A stretch of DNA of 6,156 bases from Chloroflexota bacterium (GTDB lineage Bacteria; Chloroflexota; Anaerolineae; 4572-78): positions 1 through 6,156 of the forward strand of contig JAJRUC010000459.1 of assembly GCA_024278015.1 (NCBI GenBank), written 5' to 3'. The position numbers were made by a program, and so were the translations under genes. Shown in pieces: positions 1 through 5,906 of this stretch (its first letter is position 1; every line of letters begins with the position of its first letter). The notes under the pieces were generated by a model. The model searched no databases, was not told the DNA's origin, and was given only the letters and a program-made list of their open reading frames with translations.

Positions 1-1460
1 ATCAGCCCGCCGGGCGTCACCTGAGAGATGGCGGCCCGTTTGCTGATAGCCACATCGGCGGCCTGAAGCTGGATGGTGGCCGTGACCGGATAGCCGCAAA
101 ATTCGGTGGCGGTGATGGTGGCCGTGCCGAAAGAGGCCGGAGCGGTGAAAGTGACGGTCGCCAGCCCGTTGGCATCAAGCGTAACGCTGGACGCATCCAG
201 CGAACCCACGTCGGTGGTCAGGTTGACGTTCCGCGTGCCGGGGGGCGTCACATGCCCGGCCCCGTCATTCATACGGATGGTGACAGTGGTGGTGGCTACG
301 CCGTCGGCGGGCAGGGCGGCATCGGTGGGGATGGCAGCCAGGGTGATGGCCGGGGTGTAATTAATCACGCCCGGCACTTCGCCAATTTCGGTGACGGGCG
401 GCGGCACATTGCGCCCCAGCCAGTTGCCGTCGGCGGTCAACGCCCCCTGCGCAATGGTAGAACGATTCTCCAGCTCGTACTGCCCATCGACGCAAAACAG
501 GTTGCTCTGCATAATAGTGCTGTGGGCAAAGGCCTGATTCCACATAAAAACCAGACCGCTGCCGGCCGGCGGCATATTGTACACCAGGTTGCCGGTAATA
601 ATCGCCCCCACCTGATTATTCACATAAATTGCGCCCACCCCCGCGCCGGTGGTATTGGCATTGGTAATAACATTATTGAACAAGTTATTGGTAACGCCCA
701 AATTCGTAGAGCCATCCAGCCAGATGGCTTCCTGTCCGCAATTGAACAGCCGGTTGCCGTCGGCGGTGACACTGGTTGAGCCGAAACCGGCGCTGTCGCG
801 GAGTTTGATACATGCCCCATCAATATCGTGGATGGTATTTTGGCGGACATCGACTGTTCCCCCCCGAATATTAATACCGATATTCGAGCTGTAAATATGA
901 TTGTAAGCGATAATTGAATCTTCCGGCCCGCCGGTAACGCCCCCCAAATCGGCGTAGCGGATGGTATTGCTCATAATATACACAGAAGCCAGCCCGCTGT
1001 TATTCACCTGAATACCGCCGTGGACATACTCCATCAAAACATATTCGATGGTGCTGGTCAGCGAATTAAGGCTGATGCCATCCCAACTGCCGCGCACGGG
1101 GCTGGAAGTGATGGCGGTGAAGGTTATCGGCTGAGCCGCCGTGCCAATGGCAATTAACCGACCATCCTGCACCTGCATCTGGGCGCCGTTGTCAAACTCA
1201 ACCCGCACCCCCGGTTCAATGGTTAGCACCGCGCCGCCGAAAATAGACACCGTGGTAGTGGTCACCCGGTAGGGCGAATCGGCGGCAAGCCAGGTGGTGT
1301 CGGTGGTGATGTCGCTGTTGATGATGGTTGGCCCCGCCGCCGAAACGGGCCGGATGGCCCCCCACCCCAAAGCCAGCAAAGCCGGCAGCAACAGCCCCAG
1401 GGCCATCGCCGAAATAAAGGCCGCGCGCGCCATTGCATGGCGAATAGTATTAATACGCAT
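1..1460 (-). CDS. Secreted beta-helix / Ig-like surface protein, N-terminal part (C-terminus outside window)
   Basis: The minus frame is open from ATG at 1460 to the window edge, giving 486 residues with no stop. A GGGAGG Shine-Dalgarno at 1468-1473, 7 nt upstream, supports the start. Residues 1-41 are a signal peptide: basic start (MRINTIRHAMAR), hydrophobic core about 13-36, likely cleavage after VSA (39-41). Residues about 75-130 carry the usual entry to right-handed beta-helices (LTIEPGVRVEF, then QPITFTA and WDGI). Asn/Gly-rich rungs such as SNTIRYA, QNTIHD and TNNLFNN continue to about 335. Residues about 368-459 resemble a Big_1 (invasin-like) Ig domain, with PADGVATTTVT and SVTLDANGLATVTFTA. 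From about 468, DVAISK followed by TPGG looks like the beginning of a DUF11-type repeat. It is probably an exported cell-surface protein. The ligand or any enzymatic activity is unknown; parallel beta-helices can be lyases or purely structural. Confidence 0.88.
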   Translation of the reverse strand, partial: MRINTIRHAMARAAFISAMALGLLLPALLALGWGAIRPVSAAGPTIINSDITTDTTWLAADSPYRVTTTTVSIFGGAVLTIEPGVRVEFDNGAQMQVQDGRLIAIGTAAQPITFTAITSSPVRGSWDGISLNSLTSTIEYVLMEYVHGGIQVNNSGLASVYIMSNTIRYADLGGVTGGPEDSIIAYNHIYSSNIGINIRGGTVDVRQNTIHDIDGACIKLRDSAGFGSTSVTADGNRLFNCGQEAIWLDGSTNLGVTNNLFNNVITNANTTGAGVGAIYVNNQVGAIITGNLVYNMPPAGSGLVFMWNQAFAHSTIMQSNLFCVDGQYELENRSTIAQGALTADGNWLGRNVPPPVTEIGEVPGVINYTPAITLAAIPTDAALPADGVATTTVTIRMNDGAGHVTPPGTRNVNLTTDVGSLDASSVTLDANGLATVTFTAPASFGTATITATEFCGYPVTATIQLQAADVAISKRAAISQVTPGGL

Positions 1461-1467
1461 AGACAAT

Positions 1468-1473
1468 CCTCCC
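1468..1473 (-). promoter_or_regulatory. Ribosome binding site of the beta-helix protein
   Basis: On the minus strand this reads GGGAGG, 7 nt before the ATG at 1458-1460. It fixes the start just ahead of a good signal peptide. I saw no convincing promoter between here and 1600. Confidence 0.75.
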
Positions 1474-1612
1474 AGACAACCCGGTATGTTGACCCCGACA
1501 AATTCCCCGCGCCCGATGAGTGAAAAACAACAAATCAGGCAAAACCTGGTGACGTTATACTCAACTGCGTCACAAACGAACATGGTTTTTCACTGATATA
1601 TGTTAGTTCGGG

Positions 1613-1681
1613 GTAGGGACAACCCTTGTGGTTGCCCTGTGTTTCAGCCCGAATTTGGGCGACCACAAGAGTCGTCCCTGC
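1613..1681. repeat. Imperfect inverted repeat with 23-25 bp arms
   Basis: The left arm 1615-1637 (AGGGACAACCCTTGTGGTTG, then CCC) and right arm 1657-1679 are reverse complements at 20 of 23 positions, with a 19-nt spacer. One extra wobble and one extra pair extend the arms to 1613 and 1681. From memory, a near-identical motif (GTAGGGGCGACCCTTGTGG type) recurs as dispersed copies in Chloroflexota and some other phyla. It is therefore probably a member of a mobile or amplified small palindromic family rather than a gene-specific signal. No coding capacity and no obvious target-site duplication were seen. Confidence 0.75.
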
Positions 1682-1728
1682 AAAAACCGGCGCATTCCTG
1701 CAAATCCATGTTATTTGTAACCACTCAC

Positions 1729-1823
1729 CCCCCCTCTGATGAAGCAACCGCTTCGCGTAACTCCCCCCTCGTGAGGGGGGAGAATGTAACACTTCCCCCC
1801 GTCAACGGGGGGATTGAGGGGGG
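1729..1823. repeat. G/C-skewed nested hairpin element (cloverleaf-like)
   Basis: An outer 8-bp stem (1729-1736 CCCCCCTC with 1816-1823 GAGGGGGG) encloses three hairpins. These are 1741-1754 (GAAGC, loop AACC, GCTTC), 1761-1782 (10-bp perfect stem CTCCCCCCTC, 2-nt gap, GAGGGGGGAG) and 1794-1813 (8-bp stem TCCCCCCG, loop TCAA). C-runs lie on the left and G-runs on the right of each stem. It lies between the methyltransferase stop and the next minus-strand gene, so it could protect or end that mRNA. An equally good reading is a dispersed palindromic repeat. Confidence 0.7.
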
Positions 1824-1976
1824 TAAAAAATGGCAAAGCCGCTCTAGTTGGTAACTTTATCTCTGATGCCTGAGTAGTTACTGTTATTTTATGACGCGGT
1901 TGAGTATAGGTCCATCTGTGGACTGTTTTGCCGTGTTTTGGCATATTTTTTCTTATCCCGAACCCAGGTTTTTAAC

Positions 1977-3434
1977 TCAACTATCGTTCCGATTATCGCT
2001 CCATGTTTTCTCGCGGGCGATGATGTCCTTTAGTTGTTGCTGTACCTCTGCGGACAGGGGTTGCGGCTGATGCGTTGCCAGAATGCGGTCAATTTTGGCG
2101 GCGGCCCGCTGTTCGATGCTGGAGCCGCCGTTCTCCAGCCACTGGGCGTAAACGCCTTTATCGGCCAGGGCGGAGTAGTACGGCGTTTTGTAGTGGGTCA
2201 TGGTGTGGTCATGGGCCAGGTAATTGCCGGTGGGGCCGAGTTCTTCAATCACATCCAGAGCCAGGGTTTCAGCATTAACCACCACGCCCGCTGTGGCCGC
2301 TCGCAAAAAGCCGATGAAATCGTCGATGATGGTCATCAATTGTAATGAAATCTGCAAGCCGGAGTCCATAAATCCAACATCATGAACGATATTTGCGCCG
2401 TGAAGCAGGGCCGTGGTCAGGCTGATGGCGGCTTCAAAACCGGCCTGCTGGTCCAGTACTTTGGAATCGGTAGAGCCGCCCAGGCCGAAGACCGGCAGGT
2501 TGTAGTGCTTGCCCATTTCAGTGGCAATGCCCTGTTCATCGGCCAAAACGTAATTGCCCACCAGTGTCTTCAGGTTGTAGGTGCCGCCGCTCCAGCCGGG
2601 CACGGCCACGGGCGTACCCGGCCTGACCAGTTGCGAAAGCACCACGCCCAGCAGCGTGCCGGCGGTCATTGAGGCCAGACAACCTGCTATGGTGGCCGGC
2701 GAGTTGACTCCGGCGGCGTTAATTGGAATGTAAAGCATGGGCAGCCCTTTTTCGGCCAGGAACATACATTTTTGCAGCGCCTCTTCGTTGGCAATCAGGC
2801 CGGAGGTGACGTTGATGTAACAGACGGCAAACGGCCGGCGCCGAAAGGCTTCGGCCCCGCCGGCCACCGCTTCGCACATATCTGTGGCGGCCACGCAGCC
2901 TTCAAAATCCGGGCTGACAAAGACGATGGGCTTGGTGGTGTTGTTCAGCATCACTTCCATTTGATACCGGTCGTAAATTTGCTGGTCAACCTCTGCGGGC
3001 ACCACCATCGACATGACGAAATCAATTTCCGGCAGCGCATCCTGCAACCGAATTGCGTCTTCAATGTCTTGCAAGGTGGGCCGTCGCCGTTGGCCGGTGC
3101 GATGATCCAGAATATTCAGGCAGTCTGAGCCGCCGCCAAAGCAGGTATTGTAGCCCCAGGCCCGAATTGCCGCATGGCCGTTGCGATTATACAGCGTCAT
3201 GTGGCGGGGGACGGTAGCCAGGGCGCGGCTGACCATGTATTCGGGCAGGCGCACCCGCAGGCCGGCGGCGGTAGCCCCGCCCCGCACCAGAATTTCGCGC
3301 GCTTTGTCGCTGTGAACGTCGATGCCGATGCGCTCCAGAATTTCGAGGGTGGCGGCGTGGATTTTTTGGCGTTCCTGCGGCCCCAGGCGGGCGTGATGGG
3401 TGCTGCTCATTGTCGAACCGTGTGTCTCTATCAT
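1977..3434 (-). CDS. MttB-superfamily (non-pyrrolysine) corrinoid methyltransferase, copy A
   Basis: A 485-residue TIM-barrel protein of the trimethylamine methyltransferase (MTTB) family, full length for that family. Landmarks are an N-terminal helical lead-in with LEILERIGIDV (30-40), NNTTKP (164-169), a GLGG-STDSK-LDQQAGFE block (317-334), HGANIVHD-GF (345-355) and a C-terminal EELGPTGNYL segment (397-406). Family members move a methyl group from an amine to Co(I) of a partner corrinoid protein in the cytoplasm. Archaeal MttB needs pyrrolysine, read from an in-frame amber codon. This frame is continuous, so it belongs with the glycine betaine (MtgB), proline betaine and carnitine enzymes; the substrate is undetermined. 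ATG 3434 is preferred over TTG 3437 because GGGAGG (3442-3447) sits 7 nt before the ATG. It is divergent from the GntR gene, with its own strong promoter. Confidence 0.92.
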   Translation of the reverse strand: MIETHGSTMSSTHHARLGPQERQKIHAATLEILERIGIDVHSDKAREILVRGGATAAGLRVRLPEYMVSRALATVPRHMTLYNRNGHAAIRAWGYNTCFGGGSDCLNILDHRTGQRRRPTLQDIEDAIRLQDALPEIDFVMSMVVPAEVDQQIYDRYQMEVMLNNTTKPIVFVSPDFEGCVAATDMCEAVAGGAEAFRRRPFAVCYINVTSGLIANEEALQKCMFLAEKGLPMLYIPINAAGVNSPATIAGCLASMTAGTLLGVVLSQLVRPGTPVAVPGWSGGTYNLKTLVGNYVLADEQGIATEMGKHYNLPVFGLGGSTDSKVLDQQAGFEAAISLTTALLHGANIVHDVGFMDSGLQISLQLMTIIDDFIGFLRAATAGVVVNAETLALDVIEELGPTGNYLAHDHTMTHYKTPYYSALADKGVYAQWLENGGSSIEQRAAAKIDRILATHQPQPLSAEVQQQLKDIIAREKTWSDNRNDS

Positions 3435-3441
3435 CAATTGG

Positions 3442-3447
3442 CCTCCC
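3442..3447 (-). promoter_or_regulatory. Ribosome binding site of methyltransferase A
   Basis: Minus-strand GGGAGG, 7 nt before ATG 3434 and only 4 nt before the in-frame TTG at 3437. The spacing favours the ATG. A further in-frame ATG at 3410 has no comparable ribosome binding site. Confidence 0.8.
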
Positions 3448-3514
3448 GATAATGGTTTTTGGAATTTGGAGAGTGACGATTGCGCGAATTTCCAATCGCC
3501 GGATTATTGGTCCG

Positions 3515-3543
3515 AATATAGCATACAACCCGGTTGGTGTCAA
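3515..3543 (-). promoter_or_regulatory. Sigma70-type promoter for methyltransferase A
   Basis: On the minus strand the -35 is TTGACA (3538-3543, exact consensus). A 17-nt spacer follows, then -10 TATATT (3515-3520) preceded by TGC, an extended -10. The expected transcript start is about 3508, leaving a leader of about 74 nt. The -35 box lies inside the AT-rich palindrome at 3538-3560, a placement suited to repression. Confidence 0.72.
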
Positions 3544-3560
3544 AAATAATATTTTTATCA
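3538..3560. promoter_or_regulatory. Candidate operator: AT-rich palindrome over the methyltransferase A -35 box
   Basis: The core AAAAATA-A-TATTTTT (3542-3556) is a perfect 7+1+7 palindrome. After two unmatched bases on each side, TG (3538-3539) and CA (3559-3560) extend the symmetry. It overlaps the TTGACA of the minus-strand promoter and lies 42 bp from the -35 of the regulator's promoter. A GntR/FCD dimer binding here could block the methyltransferase promoter. AT-rich palindromes also arise by chance, so the assignment is an inference. Confidence 0.42.
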
Positions 3561-3602
3561 ACAAAATAAATATATTCATTTGTAATATGATTTGCATTAT
3601 CC

Positions 3603-3631
3603 TTGACTTGAAATATACCTTGTGCTAAAAT
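3603..3631 (+). promoter_or_regulatory. Sigma70-type promoter for the GntR regulator and probably methyltransferase B
   Basis: TTGACT (3603-3608), a 17-nt spacer and TAAAAT (3626-3631), preceded by TGC to give an extended -10. The transcript should start near 3638, inside the heptamer array. It faces away from the methyltransferase A promoter, with 59 bp between the two -35 boxes. Confidence 0.72.
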
Positions 3632-3635
3632 TCGC

Positions 3636-3677
3636 CGTAAATCGTAAATCGTAAACCGTAAATCGTAAACCGTAAAC
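3636..3677 (+). repeat. Six tandem heptamers CGTAAAY in the regulator leader
   Basis: Six contiguous 7-bp units, CGTAAAT or CGTAAAC, with last bases in the order T, T, C, T, C, C. They begin 5 bp after the -10 box and end just before the GAGAGGGG ribosome-binding-like stretch. The array therefore covers the predicted transcription start and 5' leader. Read on the minus strand it gives a spurious peptide (RFTVYDLRFTIYDLR). I recall such reads as recurring artefacts of this repeat in environmental Chloroflexota assemblies. Confidence 0.85.
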
Positions 3678-3679
3678 CG

Positions 3680-3686
3680 AGAGGGG
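3680..3686 (+). promoter_or_regulatory. Probable ribosome binding site of the GntR regulator
   Basis: AGAGGGG is the only purine-rich Shine-Dalgarno-like stretch ahead of the regulator. It is 11 nt before ATA (3698) and 14 nt before ATT (3701), but about 70 nt from the first standard start, ATG 3758. This argues for initiation near 3698. Confidence 0.45.
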
Positions 3687-3697
3687 CTATACCCGCC

Positions 3698-4363
3698 ATA
3701 ATTAGCAAGAATACGCTGAAAGGCAAAATTTATACGGAACTGCGGCGGTCGATTATTATGGGCCACCGCCAGCCCGGCCAAAAAATCGACATCCGGCGCA
3801 TCAGCCGGCAGTACGGAACCAGCGTTACCCCGGTGCGCGAAGCGCTGCAAATGCTCAATCAGGAAGGGTTGGTGACGATTAAGCCCCATTCCGGCTATCT
3901 GGTGACGTGTCTGACCCTGAAACAATTGCGGGATTTGCTGAATTTGCGCGAGATTCTGGAGGTGGCCGCCGTTGAGCGGGCCGTCGGGCAGATTACCGAA
4001 GAGCAACTGGTCGCCCTGGAAACTGTTTCCACCGGCTACACCGGCGACGATGACGAATCGTACGCCCGTTATACCGCTGAAAACCGGATGTTCCATTGCC
4101 GAATTGCAGAGGCCACCGGCAATCAGGCCCTGGCGGCCATGCTGGGCCGCTTGCACGACAAGCTGGCCCCGTTCATAGTGATGTGCCGGGCCGGGCCGGA
4201 GATGCAGCAATTACACGCCCGCATCGTCAACGCCCTGCGCGCCCGCGACGAAGATGCGGCCCGGCAGGCAATGCTGGCCGAAATTACCGGGGCGCACAAA
4301 ATTATTCTGGACCGGGTCATTCAGGAACAGGGCGATTTTTGGCGACTGGGCAAACGAAAATAA
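3698..4363 (+). CDS. GntR-family regulator with FCD domain, non-standard start codon
   Basis: Counted from ATA 3698, it is a 221-residue transcription factor. Residues about 10-69 form the GntR winged helix: KIYTELRRSIIMGHRQPGQ, recognition helix TSVTPVREALQML, then EGLV and the wing to about 69. Residues about 73-208 form the helical FCD effector domain (LRDLLNLREILE; NRMFHCRIAEATGNQAL; LHARIVNALRARDEDAARQAM). FCD domains usually bind a metal through Asp/Asn-x3-His and two later His. Here the equivalents look like N129, H133, H173 and Glu195. The first standard start, ATG 3758, would delete the first winged-helix helix. The frame is open only from 3662 and has no ATG, GTG or TTG before 3758. 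Initiation at ATA 3698 or ATT 3701, a start-codon mutation or a sequence error are the options. It probably controls both neighbouring methyltransferases in response to a small ligand. Confidence 0.85.
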   Translation: MISKNTLKGKIYTELRRSIIMGHRQPGQKIDIRRISRQYGTSVTPVREALQMLNQEGLVTIKPHSGYLVTCLTLKQLRDLLNLREILEVAAVERAVGQITEEQLVALETVSTGYTGDDDESYARYTAENRMFHCRIAEATGNQALAAMLGRLHDKLAPFIVMCRAGPEMQQLHARIVNALRARDEDAARQAMLAEITGAHKIILDRVIQEQGDFWRLGKRK

Positions 4364-4375
4364 TTAATAGCTGCC

Positions 4376-4421
4376 GGCGGTCAGCGGTCGGTCCGGCCGC
4401 AAAAGCTGACCGCTGACGGCC
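4376..4421 (+). repeat. Stem-loop between the regulator and methyltransferase B
   Basis: GTCAGCGGTC (4380-4389) and GACCGCTGAC (4408-4417) are perfect 10-bp inverted copies. GGC (4376-4378) with GCC (4419-4421) adds three pairs beyond one mismatch. No T-run follows, so it is not a standard terminator. Each arm also contains near-tandem heptamers (GCTGACC/GCTGACG type), suggesting a dispersed repeat. On a shared transcript it could stabilise the message or lower expression of the second gene. Confidence 0.65.
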
Positions 4422-4435
4422 AAACGCTACTTGCA

Positions 4436-4441
4436 AAGGAG
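4436..4441 (+). promoter_or_regulatory. Ribosome binding site of methyltransferase B
   Basis: AAGGAG, 10 nt before ATG 4452. The longer frame opens with TTG at 4431, but that start would place the Shine-Dalgarno inside the gene, so ATG 4452 is chosen. Confidence 0.75.
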
Positions 4442-4451
4442 CCGCAATTGT

Positions 4452-5906
4452 ATGAACGCCAACTCTCACACCCATCAAACCCCCCAATTCAGAGTATTGT
4501 CCGACCATCAGCTTGAAAGACTGTATCAGGCCACGCTGGATGTTTTGCACCGAACCGGCATCGACGTGCTGAACGCCGAAGCCAGAGACCTGCTGGCCGC
4601 CGCCGGCGCGCGTATTGAAGGGGAACGGGCGCGTATTCCGCCGCACGTCATTCAGGATGCCCTTGCCGCCGCGCCGCGCTCGTTTTCGCTGTGGAGCCGC
4701 GACAGAAAACACCGGCTGCACATTGTGCCGGACCGGGTGTATTTTGGCCCCGGCCCCTCCAGTACCTACTTCATCAACCCCCTCACCGGCGAACGGCGGA
4801 CGGCCCGGCAAGGAGACCCCGCCACCACAGCCCGCGTGTGCGACGCGCTGGATAATATCGATTATGTCATGTCGTTGAGTTTAATTGGCGATGTGAACGA
4901 CCGTCTGGCTTCGGTGTACGAGTTTGCCGAGATGGTCACCAACACCACCAAGCCGGTAATCGGCTGGGGCTATACCGTGGAAAGCATCTCTGACATGTAT
5001 CAAATTGCCGTGGCGATGGCCGGCAGTGAAACTGCGCTGCGTCGTTATCCGTTCTTCGGTCTTTTCTCCACTTTTTTGGCGCCGTTGGTGCTGCAGGATG
5101 AAGACACAGCCGGTATGCTCTGGGCCGCCGAACACGACATCCCCAATATTTACATCGGCGGTAGCTGTTTGGGAACCACCGCGCCCATCACCGGCGCAAG
5201 CGGGCTGGTCATCTATTTGACCGGGGCGCTGACCGGCCTGACACTGGCGCAGCTAAAAAAACGGGGCGCGCCGGTGTGCATCGGCGGGGCAGTGCAGCCG
5301 ATGGACTTGCGTACCGCTCGCCCGGCCTACGGCGGCCCGGAATCCAGCCTGTACGGCGCGGCTATGGCCGATATTTCCCGCTATTTGGGGGTGCCCTGCA
5401 TGGGAACCGGCGGCGTCTCCGAGGCGAAGACCGTCGATACGCAAGCGGCCATCGAAAGCACTATGAGCATCCTGCTGTCTGCCTTGAGCGGCTCAACTCT
5501 CATCCACGATATTGGTTTTCTGGATTGCGCCGACATCGGGTCGCTGGAAATGCTGGTGATGAGCGATGAAATCATCGCCATGACCAAACGGATTTTGCGC
5601 GGCATTGAAGTGAGCGACGATACCTTGATGCTTGATTTGATTGATGAAGTTGGTCCCGGCGGTGAATTTATGACCGCCGACGAAACGGCCAATCGCTGCC
5701 GGACCGAAATCTGGAACCCGACCTTGATGGACCGCAACGACTGGCACAGTTGGGATGCCGAAGGCGGGTTGAGTATGTCAGACCGCGCGCGGGCCAAGTT
5801 GCGCCGCATTGTGGAGACTCACCCGGCGCCCTCCGTGCCGGCAGGCGCGGCAGAGAAAATTGCGGCCGTCCTGCAAGCCGCCGAAGACCGGGAGGCGGGG
5901 AGATGA
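4452..5906 (+). CDS. MttB-superfamily (non-pyrrolysine) corrinoid methyltransferase, copy B
   Basis: A 484-residue MTTB-family TIM-barrel protein, a remote paralogue of copy A. Shared marks are a similar N-terminus (LDVLHRTGIDV, 29-39), NTTKP (164-168), GTGG followed by SEAK and VDTQAAIE (318-335), IHDIGF (351-356) and DEVGPGGEF (398-406). The loop that reads STDSK in copy A reads VSEAK here. Most segments between landmarks differ, so the two probably act on different substrates or corrinoid partners. The frame is continuous, so no pyrrolysine is involved. The expected reaction is transfer of a methyl group from a quaternary or tertiary amine to a cytoplasmic corrinoid protein, none of which is encoded in this window. 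It lies 88 nt after the regulator on the same strand with no good promoter between, so cotranscription is likely. Confidence 0.92.
   Translation: MNANSHTHQTPQFRVLSDHQLERLYQATLDVLHRTGIDVLNAEARDLLAAAGARIEGERARIPPHVIQDALAAAPRSFSLWSRDRKHRLHIVPDRVYFGPGPSSTYFINPLTGERRTARQGDPATTARVCDALDNIDYVMSLSLIGDVNDRLASVYEFAEMVTNTTKPVIGWGYTVESISDMYQIAVAMAGSETALRRYPFFGLFSTFLAPLVLQDEDTAGMLWAAEHDIPNIYIGGSCLGTTAPITGASGLVIYLTGALTGLTLAQLKKRGAPVCIGGAVQPMDLRTARPAYGGPESSLYGAAMADISRYLGVPCMGTGGVSEAKTVDTQAAIESTMSILLSALSGSTLIHDIGFLDCADIGSLEMLVMSDEIIAMTKRILRGIEVSDDTLMLDLIDEVGPGGEFMTADETANRCRTEIWNPTLMDRNDWHSWDAEGGLSMSDRARAKLRRIVETHPAPSVPAGAAEKIAAVLQAAEDREAGR

Larger units (their letters stand above)
1461..1976. other. Non-coding gap between two tandem minus-strand genes
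   Basis: About 515 bp with no credible gene; the short frames here are low-complexity reads through repeats. It holds the ribosome binding site of the downstream beta-helix gene, a long imperfect inverted repeat (1613-1681) and a G/C-skewed multi-hairpin element (1729-1823). The remainder (1824-1976) is AT-richer and unremarkable. A classic terminator for the methyltransferase ending at 1977 (GC stem followed by T-run on the minus strand) was not found. The hairpin element may serve as its 3' end. Confidence 0.6.

Noticed and set aside
252..779. Plus-strand frame of 175 codons
   Set aside because: It is a shadow of the beta-helix gene, whose minus frame has a signal peptide and domain structure.
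1929..1952. Plus-strand terminator (TGCC...GGCA followed by a T-run)
   Set aside because: The stem is only 4 bp and no plus-strand gene ends upstream. On the minus strand, where the methyltransferase ends, the run is A rather than T.
1977..3434. Pyrrolysine-containing trimethylamine methyltransferase
   Set aside because: The frame has no internal amber codon, and neither does copy B. No pyl genes are present in the window.
3477..3498. Hairpin CGATTG-N10-CAATCG in the methyltransferase A leader
   Set aside because: A 6-bp stem with a 10-nt loop is weak and easily arises by chance; there is no riboswitch-like structure around it.
3187..3597. Minus-strand frame of 136 codons over the divergent promoter region
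   Set aside because: It overlaps methyltransferase A in another frame, and its upstream part is the AT-rich control region. The C-terminal half is Arg/Pro-rich, as expected of an out-of-frame read.
3636..3677. CRISPR array
   Set aside because: The units are 7 bp with no spacers, so it is a simple tandem repeat.
3434..4210. Long minus-strand frame of 258 codons opposite the regulator
   Set aside because: It is antisense to a clear GntR/FCD gene, runs through the heptamer array as low-complexity peptide and has no recognisable domain.
4340..4370. Separate promoter for methyltransferase B (TTGGCG with a downstream AT-rich stretch)
   Set aside because: The -10 match is poor at every reasonable spacing. 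Cotranscription from the promoter at 3603-3631 explains the layout better.
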